Below are positions 1 to 8,628 of a stretch of DNA of 64,000 nt, piece by piece; the first letter of the stretch is position 1; every line of letters starts with the position of its first letter. Made by a program: the position numbers and the translations under genes. Origin of the DNA: Inquilinus sp. Marseille-Q2685 (GTDB lineage: Bacteria; Pseudomonadota; Alphaproteobacteria; DSM-16000; Inquilinaceae). The stretch is from contig NZ_CAKAKL010000002.1 of NCBI RefSeq assembly GCF_916619195.1, forward strand, positions 186,001-250,000. Reading direction: 5' to 3'. The notes beneath the pieces were generated by a model, which saw only the letters and a list, made by a program, of their open reading frames with translations, ran no database searches and was not told where the DNA came from.

Positions 1-1
1 G

Positions 2-310
2 GCGATCGACGGCGCCGGGCTGGGCCGCCGCCTGTGGCACATCGTGCTGCCGCTGGCCCTGCCCGGGCTGGTGGCGACGCTGATCTTCGCCCTGATCCTG
101 TGCTGGAACGAGTTCCTGTTCGCGCTGCTCTACCTGCAGCGCCCCAGCCGCTTCACCCTGCCGCTCTACGTCGCCACCTTCATCACCGAGGACGAGACGC
201 TGTGGGGCCGGCTGATGGCGATCGGCCTCCTCTCCTCGCTGCCGGTGCTGCTGGTCGCGGGCGCCATCCAGAAGCACCTGCTGCGCGGCTTCGCCCACCA
301 GGCCAAATGA
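2..310 (+). CDS. ABC transporter permease, MalG-type, C-terminal part
   Basis: The frame is open from the window edge, so only the last 102 residues are visible. They begin in the permease EAA loop (AIDGAGLGRR, then LPLALPGL), which docks on the ATPase subunit. Two to three hydrophobic segments follow, with a WNEFLFALLYL stretch typical of the second inner-membrane permease of carbohydrate importers (MalG/UgpE class), and a short basic tail (KHLLRGFAHQAK). The partner permease, binding protein and ATPase would lie to the left, outside the window. The substrate cannot be told from this fragment. The family call is firm; sugar as substrate class is inference. Confidence 0.9.
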   Translation, partial: AIDGAGLGRRLWHIVLPLALPGLVATLIFALILCWNEFLFALLYLQRPSRFTLPLYVATFITEDETLWGRLMAIGLLSSLPVLLVAGAIQKHLLRGFAHQAK

Positions 311-400
311 CAAAGGCAAAGGTGCCATCCGCGGCCATGGGTTGACGCTGCGGCCCCATCGGGCCACAAGCCGCGCATCCCGGGTACGACGGAGCGGGCG

Positions 401-1297
401 ATGGGCGAGCGGGACCTGACCGGCAGGGCGGTGGCGGATGCCATCCTGGCCGAGGTGGCGGCGGAGGTGCAGGCGCTGGGCGAGGCGCATTGGCCGCCGA
501 AGCTGGTGTCGATCACGGTCGGCGACGAAAGCGCGGTCGACGTCTATGTCCGCAACCAGCGGCGCACGGCCGAGGGCGTCGGCATCGCCTTCGAGACAAG
601 GCGTCTGCCGGAGCGGATCACGCAGGAGGAGCTGCGCGCCGCCATCACCGCGCTGAACGTCGACCCGCAGGTCAGCGGCATCATCCTGCAGCGCCCGGTG
701 CCGAAGCACATCTCGATCAAGGCGATGCAGACGACGATCCATCCGCTGAAGGACGTCGAGGGCATGAATCCGGCCTCGATCGGCAACATCGTCTACAACG
801 AGCTGGAGCTGGCGCCCTGCACCGCGCTGGCGGCGGTGGAGATGCTGAAGCGCACCGGCCTGCAGCTGCAGGGGCTGGAGGCGGTGGTGATCGGCCATTC
901 CGAGATCGTCGGCAAGCCGATCGCCTTCCTGCTGATGTCCGAGGGCGCGACGGTCACGGTCTGCCACCACATGACCCGCTCGCTGTCGGTGCATTCGCGC
1001 CGGGCCGATGCGGTGTTCGTCGCCGTCGGCAAGCCGAAGCTGGTGACGGGCGACATGATCAAGCCGGGCGCGGCGGTGATCGACATCGGCATCAACGAGG
1101 TGCTGGACGACGACGGCAAGAGCCGGGTGGTCGGCGATGTCGACTATGACAGCGTCGCCCCGGTGGCCGGCTGGATCACCCCGGTGCCGGGCGGCGTCGG
1201 GCCGGTGACCGTGGCGGTGCTGATGCGCAACACCGTGGTCGCCACCCGCCGCCAGAAGGCGCATTACGAGGCCCGGCTGGGGGCGTCGACCTTCTGA
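401..1297 (+). CDS. folD: FolD-like methylenetetrahydrofolate dehydrogenase/cyclohydrolase
   Basis: 298 residues, the usual FolD length, with the N-terminal catalytic and C-terminal Rossmann halves in order. Family landmarks are TPVPGGVGPVT near the C-terminus, the GHSEIVGKP nucleotide-binding loop (165-173) and KDVEGMNP (117-124). FolD oxidises 5,10-methylene-THF with NADP and hydrolyses the methenyl product to 10-formyl-THF. Several catalytic positions differ from canonical FolD: the Tyr-x3-Lys pair reads Y49-VRN-Q53, so the essential lysine is glutamine; the VDG aspartate is E120; and the nucleotide-loop GRS arginine is H166. The conserved glutamine Q97 (LQRPVP) is kept. The gene follows a sugar ABC permease after 90 bp. 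It is either a divergent enzyme or a paralogue with partial or altered activity; a canonical folD may exist elsewhere. Confidence 0.88.
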   Translation: MGERDLTGRAVADAILAEVAAEVQALGEAHWPPKLVSITVGDESAVDVYVRNQRRTAEGVGIAFETRRLPERITQEELRAAITALNVDPQVSGIILQRPVPKHISIKAMQTTIHPLKDVEGMNPASIGNIVYNELELAPCTALAAVEMLKRTGLQLQGLEAVVIGHSEIVGKPIAFLLMSEGATVTVCHHMTRSLSVHSRRADAVFVAVGKPKLVTGDMIKPGAAVIDIGINEVLDDDGKSRVVGDVDYDSVAPVAGWITPVPGGVGPVTVAVLMRNTVVATRRQKAHYEARLGASTF

Positions 1298-1355
1298 CCG
1301 CTGGCGCTTGGCCGTTCGCTCCCGGATGATGCGGCAGGACGGCCGGGAGGGGGCG

Positions 1356-1820
1356 ATGCTGGGACAGCTTCTGGTCGGGCTGGCGGTCAGTCTGGTCAAC
1401 ATCGCAGTGCACGCCGCGGCGATGCAGGCCATGCAGGCGCCGCGACGCTGGGCGCTGACGGCGCACCGCCGCGCGCCGGCCTGGATCCTGGTCCCGGCCA
1501 TGATCGCCACCGTGGCGGTGCTGATGCTGGCCCATCTGGCCGAGATCGGCATCTGGGCGCTGGTCTACGACGTGCTCGGCGTGATCGAGTGGCGGGCGCC
1601 GGGGGACGGCTTCTACTTCGCCTTCGTCAACTACACCACGCTGGGCTATGGCGACGTGGTGCCGGCCCCGCGCTGGCGCCTCCTGGGCCCGATGACGACG
1701 CTGAATGGCATCCTGCTGGCCGGCTGGTCCACCGCGGTGATCTTCGACACGCTGATCGCGATCGGCCGGCATCTGCGGGAGCACGGCGAGGGCCGAGATG
1801 TCGGCCCCCACCAGCATTGA
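1356..1820 (+). CDS. Two-transmembrane potassium channel family protein
   Basis: 154 residues with an N-terminal membrane segment, a second one near 45-72, a re-entrant pore loop carrying the selectivity filter TTLGYGD (94-100), and a last helix near 112-135. This is the Ion_trans_2 pore-domain layout, which as a tetramer conducts potassium across the inner membrane. No RCK or cyclic-nucleotide-binding gating domain follows; the protein ends with a short charged, His-rich tail. The ATG at 1356 is chosen because a GGGAGG Shine-Dalgarno sits just upstream. A longer frame from a TTG at 1308 lacks such a site and starts within 11 bases of the folD stop. Ion specificity rests on the filter motif only. 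Confidence 0.85.
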   Translation: MLGQLLVGLAVSLVNIAVHAAAMQAMQAPRRWALTAHRRAPAWILVPAMIATVAVLMLAHLAEIGIWALVYDVLGVIEWRAPGDGFYFAFVNYTTLGYGDVVPAPRWRLLGPMTTLNGILLAGWSTAVIFDTLIAIGRHLREHGEGRDVGPHQH

Positions 1821-1854
1821 ATCCGGATCGCTATTCCGTATATACTGTATATAC
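1817..1854 (+). promoter_or_regulatory. vapBC promoter and autoregulatory operator
   Basis: Two copies of the self-complementary octamer GTATATAC (1838-1845 and 1847-1854) are separated by one base, making a 17-bp palindrome 16 bases before vapB. TTGAAT (1817-1822) and TATACT (1841-1846), 18 bases apart, look like -35 and -10 elements, so the palindrome covers the -10 box. VapB/VapC complexes are known to repress their own promoter at such sites. The AT-rich block stands out sharply from the GC-rich surroundings. Confidence 0.8.
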
Positions 1855-1870
1855 AAAACGGAGATGAGCG

Positions 1871-2119
1871 ATGCTGACCCGCCTGTTCAGAAGCGGCAAC
1901 TCCCTGGCCGTTCGCATTCCCAAGGAGCTTGCCTTCGCCGACGGGGCGCAGGATGTCGAGATCGAGCGCCGGGGCGACAGCCTTGTCATCCGGCCTGTGG
2001 CGTCCCGCTCGCTGGCCGGGGTGGCGCAGGCCTTTGCGTCCTTCCCGCCCGGCTTCATGGCCGAGGGCCGCGAGCATCACGAGCAGAAGGAGCGGGACTG
2101 GGATCAGGGCGGCGTCTGA
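1871..2119 (+). CDS. vapB: Antitoxin, VapB/AbrB family
   Basis: 82 residues starting with an AbrB/SpoVT swapped-hairpin domain: LTRLFRSGNSLAVRIPKEL (2-20) and a matching second strand, DVEIERRGDSLVIRPV. Such domains bind operator DNA as dimers, while the C-terminal tail neutralises the partner VapC ribonuclease. A GGAG Shine-Dalgarno lies at the right spacing before the ATG. The stop is 3 bases before the vapC start, so the pair is co-translated. The palindrome just upstream is the likely autoregulatory site. Confidence 0.9.
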   Translation: MLTRLFRSGNSLAVRIPKELAFADGAQDVEIERRGDSLVIRPVASRSLAGVAQAFASFPPGFMAEGREHHEQKERDWDQGGV

Positions 2120-2122
2120 GCC

Positions 2123-2524
2123 ATGCGCTACATGCTCGACACCAACATCTGCATCCACCTGATCCAACGTCATCCGCCGCAGGTGCTCAACCGCTTTGCG
2201 GTCCTGTCCCAGGGGGATGTGGTGATGTCGGTGGTCACGCTGGCCGAACTGCGCCATGGGGTCGAGCGCAACCCGCCGACCAAGCCGCAGGCCGAACAGG
2301 CCTTGGATCGGTTGCTCGACTTCATTCCGGCCCAGCCCTTCGACTCGGAGGCGGCGATCCGTTACGGCGTCCTGGCCGCAGCCATCCGCGACCGCCGGCG
2401 CGACGTGCTGGACCGCCTGATCGCGGCTCACGCCCTCAGCCTCGGGGTCACGCTGGTTACCAACAACGAGGCCGACTTCAATTTCTATCCCGGCCTGACG
2501 GTGGAGAACTGGGCGAAAGCCTGA
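2123..2524 (+). CDS. vapC: PIN-domain ribonuclease toxin VapC
   Basis: 133 residues, normal VapC length. The PIN-domain acidic residues are in place: D6 in MLDTNIC, E42 in TLAELRHG, D97 in DRLIAAHAL, and the VTNNEADF segment (112-119) where many members have TND. VapC toxins are Mg-dependent endoribonucleases that cleave tRNA or rRNA sites and are held inactive by VapB. The gene follows vapB after 3 bases, and nothing suggests decay. Its RNA target cannot be inferred. Confidence 0.9.
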   Translation: MRYMLDTNICIHLIQRHPPQVLNRFAVLSQGDVVMSVVTLAELRHGVERNPPTKPQAEQALDRLLDFIPAQPFDSEAAIRYGVLAAAIRDRRRDVLDRLIAAHALSLGVTLVTNNEADFNFYPGLTVENWAKA

Positions 2525-2625
2525 CCGACTCCTCAGGAGCGGGGGCACGGCGCATGCCGCGGCCGCAACCCTGCGGCGCTTGGAGGCGTGGTGCAAGCGG
2601 TCTGTGGCGGGTCTAAACCCGACCC

Positions 2626-2826
2626 ATGACGGCACGGACCGAGTCCCCGACCAGCCCCAATTCGTGACGGAGCGGGATCCGCGGCTGCGCGTGATCATCC
2701 CGATGATCGTCGTCGTCGCTTTCCTGATGGAGCAGCTCGACTCCACCATCATCACCACCGCCATCGGACATAGTCGGGCTCGGCCTCGCCCTGCTGCAAT
2801 ATTGGCTCGAGAACCGCCCCCGCTAG
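2626..2826 (+). pseudogene. Remnant of a DHA2-family MFS transporter gene
   Basis: One frame (about 2664-2769) reads VTERDPRLRVIIPMIVVVAF then LMEQLDSTIITTAI. This is the first transmembrane helix and motif D1 of a drug:H+ antiporter, closely resembling the start of the intact transporter at 14162-15607. The likely original ATG at 2626 is in another frame and runs into a stop after 13 codons. After 2769 similarity ceases, and a third frame gives a short hydrophobic end (IVGLGLALLQYWLENRPR) stopping at 2826. A start and a stop flanking a large internal loss, plus frameshifts, describe a gene eroded by deletion. The identity of the C-terminal scrap is unknown. Confidence 0.7.
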
Positions 2827-2955
2827 AGCGAGGCGCCTTACGGTCGCTTCGGCGGTCCCGACGGCAGTTTGTCGCGCTTCTGCGGCGGTCCGACCGGCGC
2901 CTTCACCGGCCGGCGGTCCCGCGCCGGGGGCGGCGCAGGCGGCTTGCGCGGCAGG

Positions 2956-4176
2956 TCAGGCTGCCGCGGCTGCGACGGGGATCGAGAGCGTCGACCAGAC
3001 ATCGCGCAGCGCCTCGACCAGCCGCGCCATCTGCAGGTCGTCATGCAGCGGCGTCGGGGTGATGCGCAGCCGTTCCGCGCCGCGCGGCACGGTCGGGAAG
3101 TTGATCGGCTGGACATAGATCCGGTGCCGGTCCAGCAGCAGGTCGCTGGCCGCCTTGCACAGCCGGGCGTCGCCGACGAAGACCGGCACGATGTGGCTGA
3201 CCGACGGCATCACTGGCAGGCCGGCGGCGCGCAGCAGGCGCTTCAGCGTCGCTGCCCGCTCCTGGTGCCGCTCGCGTTCGGCATTGCTGGCCTTGAGGTG
3301 CCGGATCGCGGCCAGCGCCCCGGCCGCGACCACCGGCGGCAGCGAGGTGGTGAAGATGAAGCCCGGCGCGTGGCTGCGCAGCGCGTCGACCAGCATGGCC
3401 GATCCGGCGACATAGCCGCCCATCACGCCGAAGGCCTTGCCCAGCGTGCCCTCGATCACGGTCAGCCGGCGGGTCAGCCCGTCGCGCTCGGCGATGCCGC
3501 CGCCGCGCGGGCCGTACATGCCGACGGCATGGACCTCGTCGAGATAGGTCATGGCGCCGTGCTTGTCGGCGACGTCGCAGATCTCGGCGATCGGCGAGAT
3601 GTCGCCGTCCATCGAATAGACGCTCTCGAACGCCACCAGCTTCGGCTTGGTCGCCGGGTATTCCGACATCAGCCGGTCCAGGTCGGCCGGGTCGTTGTGG
3701 CGGAAGATCCGCTTCTCGCAGCCGGAATGGCGGATGCCGGCGATCATCGAGGCGTGGTTCAGCGCGTCGGAGAAGACGACGCAGCCGGGGATCAGCTTCG
3801 CCAGAGTCGACAGCGAGGCGTCGTTGGAGACGAAGCCGGAGGTGAAGAGGAGCGCCGCCTCCTTGCCGTGCAGGTCGGCCAGCTCCGCCTCCAGCGCCCG
3901 GTGGTAGATGTGGGTGCCGGAGATGTTGCGGGTGCCGCCGGCGCCGGCGCCGCAGCGGTCCAGCGCCTCGTGCATCGCCGCCAGCACCGCCGGGTGCTGG
4001 CCCATGCCGAGATAGTCGTTCGAGCACCAGACGGTGACGTCCGGCGCGCCGTCCAGGCCGTGATGGGCGGCGCGCGGGAAGGCACCGGCATGGCGCTCGA
4101 GCTCGGCGAAGATCCGGTAGCGGCCTTCGGCCTTCAGGGTCTCGATCGCCGTCCGGAATATGGTCTCGTAGTCCAT
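2956..4176 (-). CDS. hemA: 5-aminolevulinate synthase
   Basis: Condenses glycine and succinyl-CoA to 5-aminolevulinate, the first step of the C4 (Shemin) heme pathway used by alphaproteobacteria. 406 residues, matching the family. It is a PLP fold-type I enzyme with [13 protein letters not shown] (81-93), the cofactor-contacting [12 protein letters not shown] (211-222, Asp213 and His216) and the Schiff-base lysine K247 in EGTLGKAFG. The start chosen is MDYETIF. The longer upstream frame adds about 66 residues without family similarity. It is transcribed convergently with the decayed MFS gene. I found no clear FNR or FixK box in the 212-bp upstream region. Confidence 0.96.
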   Translation of the reverse strand: MDYETIFRTAIETLKAEGRYRIFAELERHAGAFPRAAHHGLDGAPDVTVWCSNDYLGMGQHPAVLAAMHEALDRCGAGAGGTRNISGTHIYHRALEAELADLHGKEAALLFTSGFVSNDASLSTLAKLIPGCVVFSDALNHASMIAGIRHSGCEKRIFRHNDPADLDRLMSEYPATKPKLVAFESVYSMDGDISPIAEICDVADKHGAMTYLDEVHAVGMYGPRGGGIAERDGLTRRLTVIEGTLGKAFGVMGGYVAGSAMLVDALRSHAPGFIFTTSLPPVVAAGALAAIRHLKASNAERERHQERAATLKRLLRAAGLPVMPSVSHIVPVFVGDARLCKAASDLLLDRHRIYVQPINFPTVPRGAERLRITPTPLHDDLQMARLVEALRDVWSTLSIPVAAAAA

Positions 4177-4388
4177 TCCACCGTCTCGCCGTGCCACGGG
4201 CCGGGGCCCGGGCGGAAAGTGTAGCGCATCTGTTGCCGCCGCGTGAAATGGCACCATAGTCGAACCGTGCCAAGAGGTGAGGCCCGCGGCGGCGATCCGC
4301 CGCACAAGGCGAAAAAATTTCCGGAAGCCCTGTCGGTATGCGTCTGGCCCATCCGTCCTTCGGGGCATCATCAACGGAGGAGGCCGCT

Positions 4389-4883
4389 TTGGCCCAGATC
4401 ACCCAGAAGATCACGCCGTTCCTGTGGTTCCTCGACGGCAAGGCCGAGGAGGCGGCCGAGTTCTATGTCTCGGTCTTCGACAATTCCCGGATCACCTCCG
4501 TCCTGCGCAACGGCGACGCCATGTCGGGGCCGAACGGTACGCCGCTGACCGTCGGCTTCCAGCTCGAGGGCCAGGATTTCGCCGCCATCAACGGCGGCGG
4601 CGACTTCAAGTTCTCCTGGGCGGTGTCCTTCATGGTGCTGTGCGAAACCCAGGAGGAGGTCGACCGATACTGGGATCGCCTGGTCGAGGGCGGCGGAGAG
4701 CACAGCCAGTGCGGTTGGCTGAAGGATCGGTTCGGCCTGTTCTGGCAGATCACGCCCAGGATCCTGCTCGAGCGGACCCACGACCCCGACCCGGTGAAGG
4801 CGACCCGGGCGTTCCAGGCGATGCTGCAGATGACCAAGATCGACATCGCCGCCATCGAGCGGGCCTATCGCGGAGAGGCCTGA
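4389..4883 (+). CDS. VOC superfamily protein, PhnB/3-demethylubiquinone-methyltransferase-like
   Basis: 164 residues with the pattern of the PhnB-like vicinal-oxygen-chelate group: [21 protein letters not shown] at the start, then a long strand-rich core and [16 protein letters not shown] toward the end. These small cytosolic proteins are annotated as putative glyoxalases; real substrates are mostly unknown. I chose the TTG at 4389 because a strong GGAGGAGG site lies 6 bases upstream. An in-frame ATG at 4338 adds 17 residues unlike the family. The TetR gene downstream on the same strand is about 150 bp away and may or may not be linked. Confidence 0.8.
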   Translation: MAQITQKITPFLWFLDGKAEEAAEFYVSVFDNSRITSVLRNGDAMSGPNGTPLTVGFQLEGQDFAAINGGGDFKFSWAVSFMVLCETQEEVDRYWDRLVEGGGEHSQCGWLKDRFGLFWQITPRILLERTHDPDPVKATRAFQAMLQMTKIDIAAIERAYRGEA

Positions 4884-5037
4884 CCGCCGCGACCGGGGCG
4901 GACCGCACCCGGCGTCGCCATTCCGCGCCGGAGCAACCCGGCCCCGCCATGCGACGAAGTGTGCCCGGCGGGCTTTGCGCCCGCCGGCTTCGGCGCCATG
5001 ATCCCCGGGCGTGGGGACGCAGGACAGGTTGGGTTCG

Positions 5038-5661
5038 ATGACGGTGCAGGATGCGGCGGCCCGGGTGGCGATGACCCCGCGCGGCCGGAAGAAGCGCGAG
5101 GCGATCCTCGATGCGGGGGTCAAGGTCTTCATGGCCGAGGGCTACGCCGCCAGCATGGACCGGGTGGCGGCGGAGGCCGGCGTCGCCAAGCAGACCCTGT
5201 ACAGCCATTTCGGCAGCAAGGAGGGCCTGTTCCATGCCCTCTTCGACCGGTACAAGCAGCAGTCGCTGGGCGGGCTGGACCCCGAAGGCGACCTGGCGGC
5301 CGAACTCGCCACCTTCGGCGAGCACATGCTGCGCCGGATCTTCGACCCCGAGATCCTCGGCGTGCAGCGGCTGATGATCGCCCAGGCCGCCGCCTTCCCG
5401 GACCTGGCGCGGATCGTCTACGCGGCCGGCCCGGGCCGGGTCCGCGCCGGGCTGGTGGAGTTCCTGCGGGGCAAGATCGAGGCCGGGGTGCTGCTTCGCG
5501 CCGATCCGGTGATGGTGGCGGACGACCTGATCGCGCTGCTGCAGGGCGGCCGGCGGCAACGCACGCTGTTCGGGGTCGAGCCGGCGCCCGAGCCGGCGGA
5601 GCTGCGCGGTATCGCCGAACGGGCCGTTGCGGTGTTTTTGCGCGCCTATACAACACGTTAA
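5038..5661 (+). CDS. TetR family transcriptional regulator
   Basis: 207 residues. An N-terminal TetR helix-turn-helix (about 18-64) reads ILDAGVKVFMAEGYAASMDR, then VAAEAGVAKQTLYSHFGSKE, the family signature. The rest is a helical ligand-binding domain with a TetR_C-like LMIAQAAAFPDLARI segment. Such proteins repress efflux or catabolic genes until a ligand binds. ATG 5038 is preferred over an in-frame GTG 27 bases upstream, though neither has a strong Shine-Dalgarno. The secreted-protein gene after an 80-bp gap is the only nearby same-strand target candidate; the ligand is unknown. Confidence 0.88.
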   Translation: MTVQDAAARVAMTPRGRKKREAILDAGVKVFMAEGYAASMDRVAAEAGVAKQTLYSHFGSKEGLFHALFDRYKQQSLGGLDPEGDLAAELATFGEHMLRRIFDPEILGVQRLMIAQAAAFPDLARIVYAAGPGRVRAGLVEFLRGKIEAGVLLRADPVMVADDLIALLQGGRRQRTLFGVEPAPEPAELRGIAERAVAVFLRAYTTR

Positions 5662-5740
5662 GGTCTTGTTTCGGACCCTTGTTTTGCCGCAATTCCCACT
5701 TACCTCCGGGATCGAGGGGCACCACCGACGGAGGAAGCAG

Positions 5741-6313
5741 ATGGCGAAGTTCCGCTATTGGGGCGTGTCGGTTCTCCTCAGCCTGGGCCAGGCGGACCTC
5801 GCCGTGGCCACGGAAAGGCCGCTCTATGGGGAGGCCCTGGCCGCCTATCTCGGCTCGGCCCGCGCGGCCAATGACGACACCGCCCGGGCCCCGCTCTACC
5901 TCTATCGCCCCGACAGCTTCAGCCGGGTCACCTTCATCGGCCATGTCGCGCCGGATGCGGTGCCGTCCTGGCGCGGCGTCGCGATCGACGGCGTCTGGCA
6001 GCCGGCCGTGACGGCGGACGACCTAGCCCCGCTGCTGCTGCCCGACACCGGCTGGGCCGCGGCGGACGAGGCGACGCGCGAGGCGATCGCCGTGCGCTGG
6101 GTCGAGGAGATCGTGATGGCCGGCGAGGTGCTGAAGAGCGGCGCCGACCTGGTGCCGCCCGCGCCGGAGGGAGCGATCAGCCCCGCCGCCGCCCGCACCC
6201 TGCCCGACGGGTCGATCGAGGTCAGCGGCTGGGTGTCGCATCTCAGCGTCGCCGGCGAGGTCGCCGACCCCTTCACCGTCCGGCTGGCGCCGGACGGGAC
6301 GGTGTTGGCGTAA
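5741..6313 (+). CDS. Hypothetical exported protein
   Basis: 190 residues with no family I recognise. The first 24 residues (MAKFRYWGVSVLLSLGQADL then AVA) look like a weak Sec signal peptide with a possible cut after AVA. The mature part is acidic and rich in Asp, Ala and Pro, with no further membrane segment and no cysteine. GGAGGAAG sits directly upstream of the chosen ATG; a longer frame from 5627 overlaps the TetR gene and lacks this site. The gene converges with the M20 hydrolase, with 4 bp between stop codons. Confidence 0.65.
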   Translation: MAKFRYWGVSVLLSLGQADLAVATERPLYGEALAAYLGSARAANDDTARAPLYLYRPDSFSRVTFIGHVAPDAVPSWRGVAIDGVWQPAVTADDLAPLLLPDTGWAAADEATREAIAVRWVEEIVMAGEVLKSGADLVPPAPEGAISPAAARTLPDGSIEVSGWVSHLSVAGEVADPFTVRLAPDGTVLA

Positions 6314-6317
6314 GGGT

Positions 6318-7523
6318 TTATGCCTCCACTCCCAGCTCCTGCTTCACCAGCGTGACCCAGTAGGTGGAGCCCAGCGCCAGGATCTCGTCGTTGAAGTCGT
6401 AGTGCGGCGTGTGGACGTAGTGGTAGCTGCCGTCCGGATTCACGCCGTTGCCGATCATGATGAAGGCGCCGGGCCTCTTCTCCAGCATGAAGGAGAAGTC
6501 CTCCGCCCCGGTGATCAGCGGGATGTGCGTCGCGACCTTGTCCTCGCCGACGATCCGGGCCGCGACGCCGGCGGCGATGTCGGTCTGCTCCGGATGGTTC
6601 ACCAGTGTCGGATAGCGGCGGTTGTAGTCGACCGCGGCGGTGCAGCCATAGGTCGCCGCCAAGCCTTCGGCGGTCTCGCGCAGCCGGCGCTCGATGGTGT
6701 CGCGCACCTGGGGCGAATAGCTGCGCGCCGTGCCGCTCACCACCACCTGGGGCGGGATGATGTTGGGCGACCCGGCCGAGCCGCCGGAGACGTGGCCGAC
6801 GCTGATCACCGCCGGCTCGACCGACGGGATGTTGCGGCCGACGATGGTCTGCACCGCCAGGATGAAATGCGCCAGCACCACGGTCGGGTCGGTCGCCAGA
6901 TGCGGGGCGGATCCGCCATGGCCGCCCGTCCCGCCGAAGGTGACGGTCCAGGTGTCGGCCGCCGCCATCATCGGTCCGGGGCGGATGCCGAACTCGCCGA
7001 CCGCCCGGCCGGGGTTGTTGTGCATGCCGTAGACCGCATCGGCCGGGAACCGGTCGAACAGCCCTTCCTCGACCATCAGCCGGCCGCCGCCTTGGCCTTC
7101 CTCGGCCGGCTGGAAGATGAAGTGCACCGTGCCGGCGAAGTCTCGGTTCTCCGACAGGTAGCGGGCGGCGCCCAGCAGCATGGCTGTGTGGCCGTCATGG
7201 CCGCAGGCATGCATCTTGCCGGGCACGGTCGAGGCATAGGGCAGGCCGGTCTTCTCCTCGATGAACAGCGCGTCCATGTCGGCGCGCAGCGCCACCGCCC
7301 GGTTGCCGGGCCGGGTGCCCTTCAGCGTGCCGACCACCCCGGTCTTGGCGATGCCCTCATGCGTCTCGATCCCCCAGCCGCGCAGCGTCTTCGCCACCAG
7401 CGCCGCGGTCCGCACCTCCTCGAATCCGGTCTCCGGATGGGCGTGGATGTCGCGGCGGATGGCGATCAGCTCGTCTTCATAGCCCTTGATCTCGGCCAGG
7501 ATGTCCTTCGGCTCGGCGGTCAC
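6318..7523 (-). CDS. M20 family amidohydrolase (hippurate/N-acyl-amino-acid hydrolase type)
   Basis: 401 residues, typical of M20D amidohydrolases that deacylate N-acyl amino acids with a binuclear metal site. Visible are RRDIHAHPETGFEE (23-36), the metal-binding HACGHDGHT (105-113; Cys107 and His109), the catalytic FQPAEEG (137-143) and the late PLITGAEDFSFM. A lid/dimerisation domain (FGGTGGHGGSAPH) occupies the middle. A close paralogue lies at 9137-10309. The intended substrate could be an N-acetyl or N-aroyl amino acid, and sequence alone does not decide. Confidence 0.93.
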   Translation of the reverse strand: MTAEPKDILAEIKGYEDELIAIRRDIHAHPETGFEEVRTAALVAKTLRGWGIETHEGIAKTGVVGTLKGTRPGNRAVALRADMDALFIEEKTGLPYASTVPGKMHACGHDGHTAMLLGAARYLSENRDFAGTVHFIFQPAEEGQGGGRLMVEEGLFDRFPADAVYGMHNNPGRAVGEFGIRPGPMMAAADTWTVTFGGTGGHGGSAPHLATDPTVVLAHFILAVQTIVGRNIPSVEPAVISVGHVSGGSAGSPNIIPPQVVVSGTARSYSPQVRDTIERRLRETAEGLAATYGCTAAVDYNRRYPTLVNHPEQTDIAAGVAARIVGEDKVATHIPLITGAEDFSFMLEKRPGAFIMIGNGVNPDGSYHYVHTPHYDFNDEILALGSTYWVTLVKQELGVEA

Positions 7524-7696
7524 GGTCGTTCCCCTTCGGTTGCGGCTTGTCGGGTACGTAGGACATTTGCAGGTTTTTCATCCTGCGCCCAGAGGGGGCG
7601 GGCAGCATTCGCGCGGATCGGTTGCGTTCCGCCGCGCGCCGCGCCAGGATCGCGCCCTTCGTCGGGGAGGCCCCGCTTTAACGGAAAGATGGCCGC

Positions 7697-8620
7697 GTGA
7701 TCCTGGATTTCGGCTCGATCAACATGGACCTGGTGATGGCCGTCACGGCGCTGCCGCGGCCGGGCGAGACCGTGCTGTGCGACGGCTACGTCACCAAGCC
7801 CGGCGGCAAGGGCTCGAACCAGGCGGTGGCGGCGGCGCGGGCCGGGGCGAAGGTGGCGATGGCCGGCGCGGTCGGCGACGACGGCTTTGGCCAGGTGATG
7901 CGCGCGACCCTGGCGAAAGAGGGCATCGACACCGCCCTGCTGGCCACCAGCGACCGGCCGACCGGCGTCGCCTATATCTGCGTCGACGCCAGGGCCGAGA
8001 ACTTCATCGCCGTCGGCAGCGGCGCCAACCTGGCGGTCCGGGCCGACCAGGTGCCGGACGACCGGCTGACCCCGGACACGCTGCTGGTGCTGCAGATGGA
8101 GCTGCCGCCGGAGCAGAACTGGGCACTCCTCAAGCGCGCCCGGGCCCGCGGCTGCCGCGCCATCCTCAACGTCGCCCCGGCCGCTGCGGTGCCGGAGGCG
8201 GCGCTGCGCGACCTCGACCTGCTGGTGGTGAACGAGCACGAGGCGCTGGCGATCGCCGGCGGGCCCGGCCTCGCCGCCGCGAATCCCCGCGCCGCGGCGC
8301 AGGCGCTCAGCGGCCGGATGAGCCTGACCTGCGTCGTCACCCTCGGCGGCGAAGGCGCGATCGCGGTCGGTCCGGACGCCGGCTTCGCCGTGCCGGCGCT
8401 GCCGACCCAGCCGGTCGACACCACCGGCGCCGGCGACACCTTCACCGGCGTGCTGGCGGCGGGGCTCGATGCCGGGCTGCCGCTCGACCAGGCGCTGCGC
8501 CGCGCCTCGACCGGCGCCGCCCTGGCCTGCCTCGCTCTCGGCGCGCAGGAGAGCATGCCGACCGCCGCGGCGATCGACGCCGCCCTGCCGCGGCTGGGCC
8601 CGACAACCGCGATCCGCTAG
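7697..8620 (+). CDS. PfkB family sugar kinase, ribokinase-like
   Basis: 307 residues with both PfkB signatures: the N-terminal GSINMDLV and KPGGKGSNQAVAAARAGA (sugar-binding GGKGxNQA), and the C-terminal DTTGAGDTFTGVL (about 238-250), whose aspartate is the catalytic base and whose GAGD forms the anion hole. The layout fits ribokinase (RbsK), phosphorylating ribose or a related sugar or nucleoside with ATP in the cytosol. A GTG at 7697 starts the frame. No ribose transporter is adjacent and the neighbours are two M20 hydrolases, so the substrate remains open. Confidence 0.9.
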   Translation: MILDFGSINMDLVMAVTALPRPGETVLCDGYVTKPGGKGSNQAVAAARAGAKVAMAGAVGDDGFGQVMRATLAKEGIDTALLATSDRPTGVAYICVDARAENFIAVGSGANLAVRADQVPDDRLTPDTLLVLQMELPPEQNWALLKRARARGCRAILNVAPAAAVPEAALRDLDLLVVNEHEALAIAGGPGLAAANPRAAAQALSGRMSLTCVVTLGGEGAIAVGPDAGFAVPALPTQPVDTTGAGDTFTGVLAAGLDAGLPLDQALRRASTGAALACLALGAQESMPTAAAIDAALPRLGPTTAIR

Positions 8621-8628
8621 CGGCGGGC

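Noticed and set aside
2608-2621. Small hairpin CGGGT-CTAA-ACCCG that first looked like a tRNA arm or terminator
   Set aside because: No other tRNA arms or CCA-like end nearby, no T-run; stem only 5 bp.
2838-2958. A proline-rich reading frame continuing behind hemA on the minus strand
   Set aside because: It is in a different frame from hemA, has no start of its own and only low-complexity composition; typical of GC-rich noise.
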